Of a DNA stretch of 48,032 nt, positions 9,212-18,213 are shown in pieces; the stretch's first letter is position 1, and each line of letters starts with the position of its first letter. The stretch comes from Deltaproteobacteria bacterium (GTDB lineage: Bacteria; Desulfobacterota; Syntrophia; Syntrophales; Smithellaceae), in contig JAAYDW010000021.1 of NCBI GenBank assembly GCA_012729055.1, positions 1 to 48,032 on the forward strand. The letters are read 5' to 3'. The notes under the pieces are model-generated. The model was not told the origin of the DNA, ran no database searches, and saw only the letters and a program-made list of their open reading frames with translations. Made by a program: the position numbers and the translations under genes.

Positions 9212-9308
9212 ACATGCCGGACACACTCGCTTCAGCGGAGCGCAAATGCCGCGCCCGCTGAAGCGAGTGTCGGCGCACGGGAAAACCGACTGATCGCTGC
9301 CGGCATGT
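9212..9308. repeat. Nested inverted repeats after aqpZ
   Basis: A perfect 16-bp inverted repeat, ACACTCGCTTCAGCGG (9223-9238) and its complement (9255-9270), surrounds a 16-nt loop. Outside it, ACATGCCGG (9212-9220) pairs with CCGGCATGT (9300-9308). No T tract follows, so it is not a plain rho-independent terminator; it could be a REP/BIME-like unit or an RNA-stabilising structure. Confidence 0.6.
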
Positions 9309-9401
9309 GCCTCCCGTCGCTTCTTTGCCCTTCTTTTACATCGCAGGTCTTAATCCTGCATTCCTGTCTTCCATCTACCAAACCATGAAAGGAGCGCTTT
9401 C

Positions 9402-11373
9402 ATGAAAACGTTGTACACAATTTTTGTCTTTCTCTTCTTCCTGATCGTGACGGCCGGCTGCGGGGCAAAACATTCCGGAATCGGCGGCGCAGCCGGCGAC
9501 GCGACAGCCGCCACGCTTGCGGCCAACAAACGTTTCGCGCGAATGACGGGCTCCGCCGGCGTGCAGGATGACGAGGAGGCCCGACGCGGTTTCATTGCAA
9601 GACCGAGCGGCAAAATCACCAATGCGCAGAGCGCGGTCCTCGTCGATTTCGACGCGTTTGCGTTTGTTGCGGGCGCGGCGCCCCCGACGGTCAATCCGAG
9701 CCTCTGGCGGCACGCCATCTTGAACAACCGGATCGGCCTGTTTAAAGTAACAGACGGCATTTACCAGCTGCGGGGTTTCGATGTGGCCAACATGACGCTC
9801 ATCGCAGGCAAAACCGGCTGGATCGTGGTGGATTCCCTGACCTGCCGCGAAACCGCGGAAGCGGCCCTTGGCTTTGCGCGAAAACATTTGGGGGACAAAC
9901 CCGTCTCGGCCCTCATTTTCACGCACAGCCATATCGACCACTTCGGGGGCGCGCTGGGCGTGCTGTCTCCCGAAGAGGCGGCCGCGCGCAAAATCCCCGT
10001 CATCGCGCCGCAAGGATTTCTGGAGGAAGCGGTCAGCGAAAACATTCTGGTGGGAACCGCCATGGGACGCCGGGCCAATTATCAGTTCGGCATAACGCTC
10101 GAGCGCTCGGCAAAGGGGCTGGTTGATGTGGGCCTGGGCAAGTTTATCGCGTCCGGGAAAAGCGGCATTCTGCCGCCGACGGTCGTTATCCGGCAGGCCG
10201 AAGAGGCTCGGGTGGTTGACGGCGTCCGCTTCGTCTTCTACAACGTGCCGGGGGCGGAGGCGCCCGCGGAGCTCACGTTCCTCATTCCCGAAAGAAAGGC
10301 CTACTGCGGCGCCGAGCTCCTGAACCGCACCATGCACAACCTTCTTCCGGTGCGCGGCGCGAAGGCGCGCGACGCCCTGCGCTGGGCAAACTATCTGCAA
10401 GAGGCCCTGGAGCAGGCCGCGGACGCCGAGGTGTGCTTCAACACGCACAACCACCCGGTCTGGGGCCGGGCGCGCATCGCGGAGTTTATCGCCAAGCACC
10501 GCGATGTCTACAAATACACCCATGACCAGACGATCAGGCTCATCAATGCCGGTTTGAACGCCCCGCGAAATCGCCGACCGGATTCAACTGCCGGCTTCGC
10601 TTGCTTCGTACCCGGCCGGCCGCGGCTATTACGGCGATCTGCGCCATAACGTCAAAGCGGTCTATCAGTTCTACATGGGCTTCTACGACGGCAATCCGGC
10701 GAACCTCAACCCCCTGCCGCCCGAGGAATCCGCCAGGCGCTACGTAAAGCTGGCCGGGGGCGCGGACAAAGCCGTAGCAGAGGCGCAGGACGCTTTCGAC
10801 CGCGGCGACTACCGTTGGAGCGCCGAGCTTTTGAATCACGTCGTGTTTGCCGAGCCGGGCCATAAATACGCCGCCGAGCTGCTGGCGCGCACCTACGAGC
10901 AGATGGGCTACATGGCCGAGGCGGCCACCTGGCGCAACAGTTATCTCGCTGCCGCTTTTGAGTTGCGCAACGGACCGCCGAAGAAGGGAATGGACAGGAG
11001 CTCCGTTTTCGACATGCTCATGCAGACGCCGACGGAATACTTCCTCTCCGCCATGGCCGCGGCCCTGGACGGACCGGCCGCGGAAGGCAAGAACCTCAGA
11101 ATCAATCTCGTCATCTCCGACACAGGAGAATCTTACGTGCTGTGGATTGAAAACGCGGTGCTGCACCACCGGAAGGCGGCGCCTGCGGCCGGCGCCGACG
11201 CAACGCTCACGCTCAGCAAAAAACTCTTCATCAAAATATTGACCGGCGGCGCCGCGGCGAAGGACGCGCTGCTTGGCGACGAACTGCAAATCGCGGGCAG
11301 CAGGATCGATCTGGTCCGCTTCTTTATGCTGCTCGTCAAGGCTCCCGGCACGTTTCCGATTGTCAAGCCGTAG
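9402..11373 (+). pseudogene. Alkylsulfatase (SdsA/BDS1-type), interrupted by a one-base insertion
   Basis: The first part (from 9402) has a lipoprotein signal (FLIVTAGC lipobox) and a metallo-beta-lactamase domain with the metal motif THSHIDHFGG at residues 174-183. Its frame drifts after TIRLINAGL. The second part continues in the +1 frame with PREIADRIQLPASLASYP, the dimerisation domain (KYAAELLARTYEQMGYM) and a C-terminal SCP2-like domain. Removing one A from the pair at 10557-10558 joins both halves into a protein of about 657 residues, the normal family length. The intact enzyme would hydrolyse primary or secondary alkyl sulfates in the periplasm. The insertion may be a real mutation or a sequencing error, because no other decay is visible. 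Confidence 0.88.
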
Positions 11374-11526
11374 TCGGGCCGGTCGGCGCGAGACAACAAC
11401 CGTCCGCCGGCCGTCCGCGATGCAGGTTAGCCGCCGCAGCTTTCCACGGCAGATGGTATTTGCTTTTTTGGCCAATGCCGTATAAGCCTGCTGAGCGTTA
11501 GATCAAGTGAACGAGGAGAAAAGGCG

Positions 11527-12429
11527 ATGCTGAAATCTCCGGGCGGATTCCTGCGCGGCGCAATCGGCGTTATCTTCATCGGCATCAATACGTTGTTTTG
11601 GGCCGTGCCGGTCTACATCACCGCCGTCTTCAAGCTTATTTTGCCCTTTCGCGCGGCGCGCCGGTTCTTCGATACGATCCTGAATTTTTTGTCCTATGCC
11701 TGGATTTACTGCATCAACGGTTTTATCGGCATCATCAAAACCGTGGAATACGATGTCGCGGGACTGGACGCATTGAAAAGGGATGAGTGGTATCTTGTCA
11801 TTGCCAACCACCAGACGATGGTCGATATCATTGTCCTTCAGAAAATATTCCACGGCCGTATTCCCTTTCTTAAATATTTTTTGAAGCAGGAACTGATCTG
11901 GGTGCCGATCCTGGGCCTGGCCTGGTGGGCGCTGGACTATCCCTTTATGAAGCGGTACTCTTCCGAACTCTTGCGGAAAAAACCGCATCTCAAGGGCAAG
12001 GATATTCGCGCCACACGGAAGGCCTGCGCGAAATTTAACGACCGGCCCGCTTCCATCATGAACTTTGTCGAAGGCACCCGTTTTACCCGCAAAAAACACG
12101 CGCGCCAGAATTCTCCCTACCGGCGCCTGCTCAAGCCGCGGTCGGGCGGCATTTCGTATGTGCTGTCCATGATGGGCGAAAACATGCGGAAGCTGATCGA
12201 CGTTACCATTGTTTATCCCGACGGCGTCGAAACGGCCTGGGAATTTTTCTGCAGCAAAAGATCGCGCATCATCGTGAGGATAGAAGTATTGCCGATCGAT
12301 CCCACTCTCTGCGGACAGGACCCCGACGATCCGGAATACCGGGAACGGTTCAACGCCTGGCTAAACGCCCTGTGGGAAATGAAGGATACAAAAATGGCAC
12401 AGGCGCCGAAAGGATCCCGCAGCGCCTGA
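11527..12429 (+). CDS. PlsC-family 1-acyl-glycerol-3-phosphate acyltransferase
   Basis: The 300-residue protein has an N-terminal hydrophobic anchor and the acyltransferase motifs VIANHQTMVDI (HX4D) and NFVEGTRFT (the EGTR block). Its overall form resembles YihG/YcfE-like members, which carry a long tail after the catalytic half. It would transfer an acyl chain to lysophosphatidic acid or a related lysolipid at the inner membrane. GAGGAG lies 8-9 nt before the start. A second, shorter PlsC-type gene lies 900 bp downstream with the HesB-like gene between them. Confidence 0.88.
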   Translation: MLKSPGGFLRGAIGVIFIGINTLFWAVPVYITAVFKLILPFRAARRFFDTILNFLSYAWIYCINGFIGIIKTVEYDVAGLDALKRDEWYLVIANHQTMVDIIVLQKIFHGRIPFLKYFLKQELIWVPILGLAWWALDYPFMKRYSSELLRKKPHLKGKDIRATRKACAKFNDRPASIMNFVEGTRFTRKKHARQNSPYRRLLKPRSGGISYVLSMMGENMRKLIDVTIVYPDGVETAWEFFCSKRSRIIVRIEVLPIDPTLCGQDPDDPEYRERFNAWLNALWEMKDTKMAQAPKGSRSA

Positions 12430-12849
12430 CGCCCGAATATAGAATCGGCGTCGTTCGGCATTTCAAGTATAAATGTAGCCCGTGGCTGAATATGGCGCGG
12501 ACCTTTAAGGGTTGTGTCCGGCCAAATGTAGGGCGGATCTTCAGGTTCGCAGCCTGGCGGGGAGGAAGCCAGCCCTGCGGGTGATTCGTTGCGCCGGGGC
12601 GGCGCTGTTGATTTTTGAAAAAGCGGACATATATTTACAGGCAGGCTGATGATCATGAATTGTCGCCCCGGCGCGCCGGGCGTTGATGCCTTCGGCACGG
12701 TGGGCAATTTTTTTAAGGTCGTTGCGGACTTCGGATCTCAGAAGACCGCCCGCAGCAGATGGCGGCAGGGCTTTATTGCGACGCCTGGAAATGATCCGGA
12801 AGAACTGCGGCGCTCTCGATATGCGAAAAAACGACGGAAGGAAAAGAAA
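12430..12849. other. Gene-free region with a repeat unit
   Basis: No supported gene. An open frame from 12649 runs in frame into the HesB-like gene, but its first 67 codons have no recognisable domain. A copy of a dispersed palindrome lies at 12533-12550. Confidence 0.4.
12533..12550. repeat. Dispersed 18-bp palindrome, copy A (degenerate)
   Basis: GCGGATCTTCAGGTTCGC matches copy B at 46932-46949 in 16 of 18 positions. The two differences still allow G-U pairing if transcribed. Confidence 0.5.
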
Positions 12850-13143
12850 ATGATTGAAATAACGGTTACGGAAAAAGCGAAAGCTGAACTTGTCAAGGTG
12901 CTTGAATCTTTCAACGCCAAAACCGTGCGGCTGATCCGGCAGGGTTTTGGGTGAATCGGGCCGCGCTTGGCGATGGTTCTGGACGAACCAAGAGAAGAAG
13001 ACGAAACGGTGCAGGCCGAAGGCTTTACGTTTGTTTATGACCGGCGCGAAAAGGATCTGTTTCACCAAACGGTCATCGACTACAAGGACTCCTGGTACGG
13101 CGAAGGCTTTACCGTTTGTTCCCCTGCCTCCGAACCCTGTTGA
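12850..13143 (+). CDS. HesB/IscA-like protein, candidate selenoprotein with Sec at codon 35
   Basis: The frame starts MIEITVTEKAKAELVKVLES after an AAGGA box. It meets a UGA at 12952-12954 (codon 35) and continues in the same frame with IGPRLAMVLDEPREEDE, then GFTFVYDRREKD, then the family ending DYKDSWYGEGFTVCS, to a TGA at 13141. The UGA sits where A-type Fe-S scaffold proteins carry their first conserved Cys (GxGC-xGP). A stem-loop at the proper distance follows. The 97-residue length fits the HesB-like family. HesB-like selenoproteins have been described in bacteria, including Sec in this position. The likely role is Fe-S or redox related. The alternative, a plain nonsense mutation, is less likely because the downstream frame is well conserved. 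Confidence 0.85.
12974..12990 (+). promoter_or_regulatory. Candidate bacterial SECIS element of the HesB-like gene
   Basis: TGGTTC (12974-12979) pairs perfectly with GAACCA (12985-12990) around the 5-nt loop TGGAC. The loop begins 25 nt after the UGA, within the usual 16-37 nt range, and has G in its second position. Both features match the described bacterial SECIS consensus. Confidence 0.75.
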
Positions 13144-13323
13144 AAACGGATATTCTTGACATCCGGCGGCAACAGTTATAGATCGCGTTAGCGGTCCACG
13201 CTTTACGGAAATGGGTTCTATCGCCCCGTTTACGGATGAAGAAAAGCGGGCGTGAATGCTGCCGGATAGCGGCGAAAAGATATCACATGCCGTTTTGACG
13301 GCCGGTGGAGGATGCCGCCGGTG

Positions 13324-14082
13324 ATGGGGAACGATGACATGCGTTCGGTAAAACTTTTAACATTTATCGCCTTTACTTTGGTTGCCGTCTTCATTTTGTT
13401 TGTTCTGGCCGTGATTCTGTTCCCCTGGATTCGAAAACTGGGGCCCGGCCTCTTGCAGCTTTACAGCCGGATCTCCCTTTCGATTTTGCGAGTGCGCGTC
13501 GATGCCGCGGATCCGATCCCCGTCGGCGTGGCCAAGGACAAGGGCATCATCCTCATTGCCAATCATGTGAGCGTGCTGGATATTTTCCTGATGTCTGCTT
13601 TGTACCGGACGCTTTTTCTGAGCAAGGAGGAAGTCGCGCACTATCCCGTCATCGGAATTGCGGCGAGGCTCATCGGCATCTATTTCCTCAAGCGCGAATC
13701 GCCTTTTGACCGTCACCGGGTGATCCGGAAGATCGCCAGCCAGTCCAACGGCCGGATCATCACGATTTTTCCGCAGGGCACGACCAGCGCGCTCGAAAAC
13801 CTTTTGCCCTTCAAGCGGGGAATTTTCAAAACGGTGGAGCTGAATCACGGCACCATTCTGCTGCCGGCCGCCATCCGTTATCGGGAAGACCCGGCCATCG
13901 CCTGGCGGCGGGATCAAATTCTCATCGACAATCTGAAAGCCGTCTGCGCGCAGAAAAGAATTCACGTCAAAGTGTCGATTGCCGAGCCGATGTCCATTTC
14001 CGATTACACGGACAAAACCATCGATGACGTCTGTTGTGTCGCCCAGGAAAGAGTATTTTCCCGGTTAAAGAGCGATTATTGA
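13324..14082 (+). CDS. PlsC-family acyltransferase (lysophosphatidate acyltransferase type)
   Basis: The product has an N-terminal membrane helix (LLTFIAFTLVAVFILFVLAV). The acyltransferase motifs are IANHVSVLDIFLM (HX4D), YFLKRESPFDRH and IFPQGTTS (the EGTS-like block with Gln for Glu). It should acylate a lysophospholipid at the inner membrane. GGTGGAGG (13304-13311) sits too close to the ATG at 13312, so GTG 13321 or ATG 13324 is preferred. It follows the HesB-like gene by 180 bp and precedes mgsA by 32 bp. Confidence 0.87.
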   Translation: MGNDDMRSVKLLTFIAFTLVAVFILFVLAVILFPWIRKLGPGLLQLYSRISLSILRVRVDAADPIPVGVAKDKGIILIANHVSVLDIFLMSALYRTLFLSKEEVAHYPVIGIAARLIGIYFLKRESPFDRHRVIRKIASQSNGRIITIFPQGTTSALENLLPFKRGIFKTVELNHGTILLPAAIRYREDPAIAWRRDQILIDNLKAVCAQKRIHVKVSIAEPMSISDYTDKTIDDVCCVAQERVFSRLKSDY

Positions 14083-14114
14083 TTTTTTCGGCCGGACGAA
14101 GTAAAAGAAATACC

Positions 14115-14480
14115 ATGAAGACAATCGCAATCATAGCACATGACGGGAAAAAAGCGGAAATGGTGGCCTTCACCAAGGACAATCTGGAGATTCTGAAAAA
14201 ATATAAAATCGTCGCCACCGGATCCACCGGCGGCTATATTGAAAAGGCGGGGCTGGAAGTTGAAAAAAAGCTGTCAGGGCCGCTGGGCGGCGACGCGCAG
14301 ATCGCATCCGACGTTGTTGACGGGAAAATTCAGGCGGTCATCTTCCTGCGCGACCCGCTGGGAAAACATCCGCACGATCCCGACATTTTCATGCTGATGC
14401 GTATTTGCGACGTTCATAACGTTCCCCTGGCGACGAACACGGCCAGCGCCTATCTGATTCTCAAATCTCTGGAAGAATAA
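14115..14480 (+). CDS. mgsA: Methylglyoxal synthase
   Basis: The 121-residue protein matches MgsA from end to end: IAIIAHDGKKAEMVAFT at the start, ATGSTGG for phosphate binding, SGPLGGDAQIA with the catalytic Asp, FLRDPLGKHPHDPDI, and DVHNVPLATNTASA at the end. It converts dihydroxyacetone phosphate to methylglyoxal and phosphate, a bypass used under phosphate limitation. It is shorter than the E. coli enzyme but close to Gram-positive forms. The start at 14115 is chosen because the alignable region begins there; upstream codons overlap the preceding acyltransferase. Confidence 0.92.
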   Translation: MKTIAIIAHDGKKAEMVAFTKDNLEILKKYKIVATGSTGGYIEKAGLEVEKKLSGPLGGDAQIASDVVDGKIQAVIFLRDPLGKHPHDPDIFMLMRICDVHNVPLATNTASAYLILKSLEE

Positions 14481-15082
14481 TCCTTTTCCGGAAACGCCGC
14501 GGCCTTTGTGCACTGCGGTGAAAAGACGAAAGCCGTTTCTCCATGACGGATGCCGGTGTTTTTGCTTTAGCGATTCAGAAGCTCATCTTTTACCAAAATC
14601 CGATGATAAAACTGTTGCTCACACCGACGGTCGATCTTTTGCTGCCCGCAGGCACCGTTTTTGCCTATGAAGAAAGCCCGGAGGACACGCTATTTGTTTT
14701 TGAATCTGCCGCTGGCCGCCAAAATCGTTTTTGCCGCGAGCCTGTTTCTCCTGCTCGTTTCGCCGGCCCTGTCCCTGCGCGAAGTGTGCCTGTCGGCCGA
14801 TGCGCTTTTGCTGCAGGTCCATGGTTTTGACGTGTCCGGGAAAAGGCGGAAAGAAGAAAGTCGGTAAGGGGAGGCGAACAATTCTGTCCAGAAATTTTTA
14901 AACCGCACAAAGATGTGCCGGCATACAGCCGCACGTTTTTCTAACCTCCCTGAATTTCTCAAACAAACCGATCGAACGGCGCTGGCACGGCAATTGCTCG
15001 TGAATTCGGCGTTTGCGAAAATCCGGCGCGACCCTCTTGAGCGCTCGTCTTCAGGATACTGCCGGGTTTAAAAGTCACACAC
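14481..15082. other. Intergenic region before tRNA-Gln
   Basis: No gene is firmly supported over about 600 bp. A short frame with one membrane segment (14667-14867) is listed separately with low confidence. No repeat or regulatory motif was recognised. Confidence 0.4.
14667..14867 (+). CDS. Possible small single-span membrane protein
   Basis: A 66-codon frame begins MKKARRTRYLFLNLPLAAKI and has one hydrophobic stretch (IVFAASLFLLLVSPALSL) followed by a basic tail (KRRKEESR). This is the shape of a signal-anchor peptide. No ribosome binding site is clear and no family is recognised, so it may be a chance frame. Confidence 0.22.
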   Translation: MKKARRTRYLFLNLPLAAKIVFAASLFLLLVSPALSLREVCLSADALLLQVHGFDVSGKRRKEESR

Positions 15083-15156
15083 TGAGGGGTCGTCTAAAGG
15101 TAGGACGGCAGGTTCTGGCCCTGGAAATCGAGGTTCGAGTCCTTGCCCCTCAGCCA
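15083..15156 (+). tRNA. tRNA-Gln (anticodon CUG)
   Basis: Acceptor TGAGGGG (15083-15089) pairs with CCCCTCA (15146-15152), followed by discriminator G and an encoded CCA. The D arm holds AAAGGTA. The anticodon loop TTCTGGC gives CTG, reading CAG (Gln). The T arm holds the canonical TTCGAGT. The outermost anticodon-stem pair is a G-G mismatch. Confidence 0.93.
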
Positions 15157-15208
15157 TTTTTCCGTTGGGAATTTTTCCGCTCGTCCGCGCCGGCGCGGCG
15201 CGGCGTTT

Positions 15209-16657
15209 TCACCTGCGCCAGAACGCCGGCATCAGCAAAACGATGACGGTATAAATCTCGAGACGCCCCAGCAGCATGGCGGCAATCAGGATCCATTTGC
15301 CGGCGACGGGAACGCCGGAGAAGTTGTCCATCGGTCCGACGCTGCCCAGTCCGGGACCGACGTTGCCCAGGCAGGTCGCCATCGCGGACAGGGCGGATAT
15401 CATGTCCATGCCCAGCGCGGAAAGCGCAATCACACCCACGGTGTAAATCCCCATGAAGAGCAGAAAGAATCCCCAGATGCTGCGCATAATCGTCTGGGAA
15501 ACCACGGCGCCGCCCAGCTTGACCATCGTGGTGGCGTGCGGATGGATGATGCGGAAGATTTCCAGATAGCAGTGCTTGGCCAAAAGGACCAGGCGCATGA
15601 TCTTGATGCCGCCGCCGGTCGATCCGGCCATGCTGCCCGCGAACATGCAGAAGAAAAGAATCACCTGCGACATTCCGGGCCATTTCTCAAAATCCGCCGT
15701 GGCGAAGCCCGTCGTGGTGAGAATCGAAATCACCTGGAAGGACGCGTAGCGGAACGCATCGGCCAGACTCGAATATACGACCGCGTAAACATCCCAGCAC
15801 ACGAGCCCGATAAAAACGGCGGTGATGAGAAAATAGGCGCTGAGTTCCGGGTCCCGGAAGAACTGCCGGATCCGGCCGCCGAACAGTTTGTAATGCAGGG
15901 AAAAATTGATCCCCGCGGCAAACATGAAGACCAGCAGAACATAGTCGATATAAGCGCTGTGATAATGACCGATGCTGGCGTTTTTGGGAGAGAAGCCGCC
16001 GGTAGGCAGCGTTGCAAAGCTGTGGCAGACGGAATCGAACAGGGACATGCCTCCCATGAGCAAAAGCCAGATAAGAACGAGCGTGAGCAGGATGTAGATT
16101 TTCCACAGCGCCCGGGCGGTTTCGGCGATCCGGGGCGTCAGTTTGTCCACCACGGGACTCGGGGTTTCCGCCTTGTAAAGCTCCATGCCGCCGATGCCGA
16201 GAAAGGGCAGGATGGCGATGGACAGAACAATGATGCCCATGCCGCCCAGCCACTGGGTCTGGGCGCGCCACAGCAGGATGCCCTGGGGAACGGCTTCGAT
16301 GTCGGTGAGAATGCTGGCGCCGGTTGTCGTAAAGCCGGACATGGATTCGAAATACGCATCCGTGAAATCCGGAATGGCGCCGGAAAAGAGATATGGAAGG
16401 CACGCCGCCAGGCCCGCGACGATCCAGCCCAGCGCAACGATGGCCATGCCGTCGCGGTGGCTCAAATAGAAGTCCCGGTGGCCGCGGGTCCACAAAACGA
16501 CGACGCCCCCTGCGCCGCAGGTGACGGCCAGGGAGATCAGCAGGGCCATGGCGCTGCCGTCTTCATAGGAAAGGGCTGCCGCCAGCGGCAGAACCATGGA
16601 CGCGCCGAGACAGACGACCAGAACAGCCACCAGGTAGGCGATGAGCCGCGGATTCAT
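15209..16657 (-). CDS. trkH: Trk-type potassium uptake channel subunit TrkH
   Basis: The 482-residue inner-membrane protein has the repeated pore-loop fold of TrkH/KtrB. Visible signatures are SMSGFTTTGAS, SFATLPTGGFSPKN, SILTTTGFATADF and MATCLGNVGPGLG, the four selectivity-filter loops, plus MFAGSMAGSTGGGIKI. It imports K+ with TrkA as the gating partner. Its ATG shares one base with the trkA stop (TGATG), so the two genes are translationally coupled. Confidence 0.95.
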   Translation of the reverse strand: MNPRLIAYLVAVLVVCLGASMVLPLAAALSYEDGSAMALLISLAVTCGAGGVVVLWTRGHRDFYLSHRDGMAIVALGWIVAGLAACLPYLFSGAIPDFTDAYFESMSGFTTTGASILTDIEAVPQGILLWRAQTQWLGGMGIIVLSIAILPFLGIGGMELYKAETPSPVVDKLTPRIAETARALWKIYILLTLVLIWLLLMGGMSLFDSVCHSFATLPTGGFSPKNASIGHYHSAYIDYVLLVFMFAAGINFSLHYKLFGGRIRQFFRDPELSAYFLITAVFIGLVCWDVYAVVYSSLADAFRYASFQVISILTTTGFATADFEKWPGMSQVILFFCMFAGSMAGSTGGGIKIMRLVLLAKHCYLEIFRIIHPHATTMVKLGGAVVSQTIMRSIWGFFLLFMGIYTVGVIALSALGMDMISALSAMATCLGNVGPGLGSVGPMDNFSGVPVAGKWILIAAMLLGRLEIYTVIVLLMPAFWRR

Positions 16658-18015
16658 CAGAAGTACTCCAGTTTGACGGTCAGCAGACTTTCCAACTGGT
16701 TCAGCACCTGCTGCAGGGCGAAAATGATGAGCCGGTCATGCGGCAGTACAATCGTGTCGCCACGGGGAATGATGATCTTCCCGTCCCGCACGATGGCGCC
16801 CAGAATGGCGCCCGAGGGAAAGTTCACCTCCGCGAGAGGCGTGTTGACGATGTCCGACGTTTCCAACGCTTCGGCTTCGATGGCCTCGGCCTGCTCCTCC
16901 CGCAGGGGGACGACGGAAATGATCCGGCCCCGGCGCAGGTGCTGCAGAATCGCGCGCACCGCCGACATCCGGGGATTGATCACCGTGTCGAGCCCGATGG
17001 CGGACACGATGTGCATGTAGCTGAGCTTGCTGACCCGGGTGATGGTGCGCTTCGTTCCCAGCTCCTTGGCCAGCAGCGAAATGAGGACGTTGCTTTCTTC
17101 ATCCCCGGTGAGAGCGATGAGCAGGTCCATATCGCCCGCGTTTTCTTCCCGCAGCAGGTCCCGGTCCGCGCCGTCGCCCTTGATGACGATGACGTGGTTG
17201 AGTATCGTGGCGGCCTCTTTGCACTTGTCTCCGTCCTGGTCGATGATGCGCACGTTCAAATGCCGGTTGTCGAGCGCCCGGGCGACGTCCATGCCGGTGC
17301 TCCCCGCCCCGACGATGACGATGTTCTTTACCGGCCGGGTCGGCATGCCCAGGCGGGCCAGCGTCCGGGGGACGTCCGATTTTTTCACCACCAGGTAAAC
17401 GAGATCGAGCGGCAAAATGGTGTCGTTGCCGCTGGGGATGCGGATCTTGTGCCCGCGGACGATTGCGCCGACCAGAAGGTTTTCCTCGGAAATCCTGAGG
17501 TCGCTCAGTTTTTTCCCCGCGAGCGGCGATTCCTCGGTGATTAGAAAACCGACCAGTTTCACTTCGCCGTCCAGGAAATCGATAACCTCCGACGCGCCGG
17601 GGATTTCCATGAGATCGATAATCGTCTTGACCATCATCGCCTGGGTGTTGATGATCAGGTCCACGCCGAGCAGGTCCTGGCTGAACAGGGACGGTTCCCG
17701 CAGATATTCCTGATTCCGGACGCGGGCGATCTTGATGATGTGGCGGTTGAGGCTCCGCGCGAGCAGACAGGCGATCAGATTCACTTCGTCGCTGTCGGTG
17801 GCGGCGGCCAGCAGCTCCGCTTCCTGGATGCCCGCCATCCGCAGCATGCGGGGGCTGGTGCCCGAGCCCAGCAAGGCCTGAATGTCCAGATTTTCGCTGA
17901 TGCGCCGGATCTTCGCCGGGTCCTTGTCGATCAGAACGACGTCTTTCTTTTCGTCGGATAGTTTTTTCGCGATGTGGTATCCGACTTCACCGGCGCCGAT
18001 GATGATGACTCGCAT
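16657..18015 (-). CDS. trkA: Trk system potassium regulator TrkA (two RCK domains)
   Basis: The 452-residue cytoplasmic protein has two tandem NAD-binding/RCK units. The first begins VIIIGAGEVGYHIAKKLSDE and the second NIVIVGAGSTGMDVARALDN, and each is followed by an RCK_C domain. It binds NAD(H) or ATP and gates TrkH, encoded immediately downstream. Length matches E. coli TrkA (458). It is transcribed divergently from dinB. Confidence 0.95.
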   Translation of the reverse strand: MRVIIIGAGEVGYHIAKKLSDEKKDVVLIDKDPAKIRRISENLDIQALLGSGTSPRMLRMAGIQEAELLAAATDSDEVNLIACLLARSLNRHIIKIARVRNQEYLREPSLFSQDLLGVDLIINTQAMMVKTIIDLMEIPGASEVIDFLDGEVKLVGFLITEESPLAGKKLSDLRISEENLLVGAIVRGHKIRIPSGNDTILPLDLVYLVVKKSDVPRTLARLGMPTRPVKNIVIVGAGSTGMDVARALDNRHLNVRIIDQDGDKCKEAATILNHVIVIKGDGADRDLLREENAGDMDLLIALTGDEESNVLISLLAKELGTKRTITRVSKLSYMHIVSAIGLDTVINPRMSAVRAILQHLRRGRIISVVPLREEQAEAIEAEALETSDIVNTPLAEVNFPSGAILGAIVRDGKIIIPRGDTIVLPHDRLIIFALQQVLNQLESLLTVKLEYF

Positions 18016-18143
18016 GGATTCCTCCGCCTGGAATTAGTGAGGCGTTTATATAACAGGTGGAAGGCGGATAACAAGAAGAAAAAATTGCGTTTCCGGGATC
18101 AGGCGACGGCGCGCCGCCGTTTGTCGCGCCGAAAAAATCCCCC

Positions 18144-18172
18144 TTGCCAATAGAACGGAAGTTCTATATAAG
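18144..18172 (+). promoter_or_regulatory. SOS promoter of dinB with LexA-type box
   Basis: TTGCCA (18144-18149) and TATAAG (18167-18172) are 17 bp apart. Between them lies TAGAACGGAAGTTCTA (18151-18166), a perfect 6-bp inverted repeat with a 4-bp spacer. It has the GAAC-N4-GTTC core known for Bacillus-type LexA sites. LexA bound here would occlude RNA polymerase, giving damage-induced dinB expression. Confidence 0.7.
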
Positions 18173-18213
18173 GAAACATCCGCCGCAGCGGATGCCGGTA
18201 CGGGAAACAAACC

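Noticed and set aside
9239-9254. CRISPR repeat in the aqpZ downstream region
   Set aside because: Only inverted, not regularly spaced direct repeats are present; no array and no cas genes in the window.
12649-12849. N-terminal extension of the HesB-like frame
   Set aside because: The first 67 codons show no conservation, and an AAGGA box with ATG at 12850 marks the real start.
15143-17020. 625-codon plus-strand frame opposite trkH
   Set aside because: Shadow of TrkH/TrkA; the translation is a low-complexity His/Asp/Gly/Gln mix typical of antisense of GC-rich genes.
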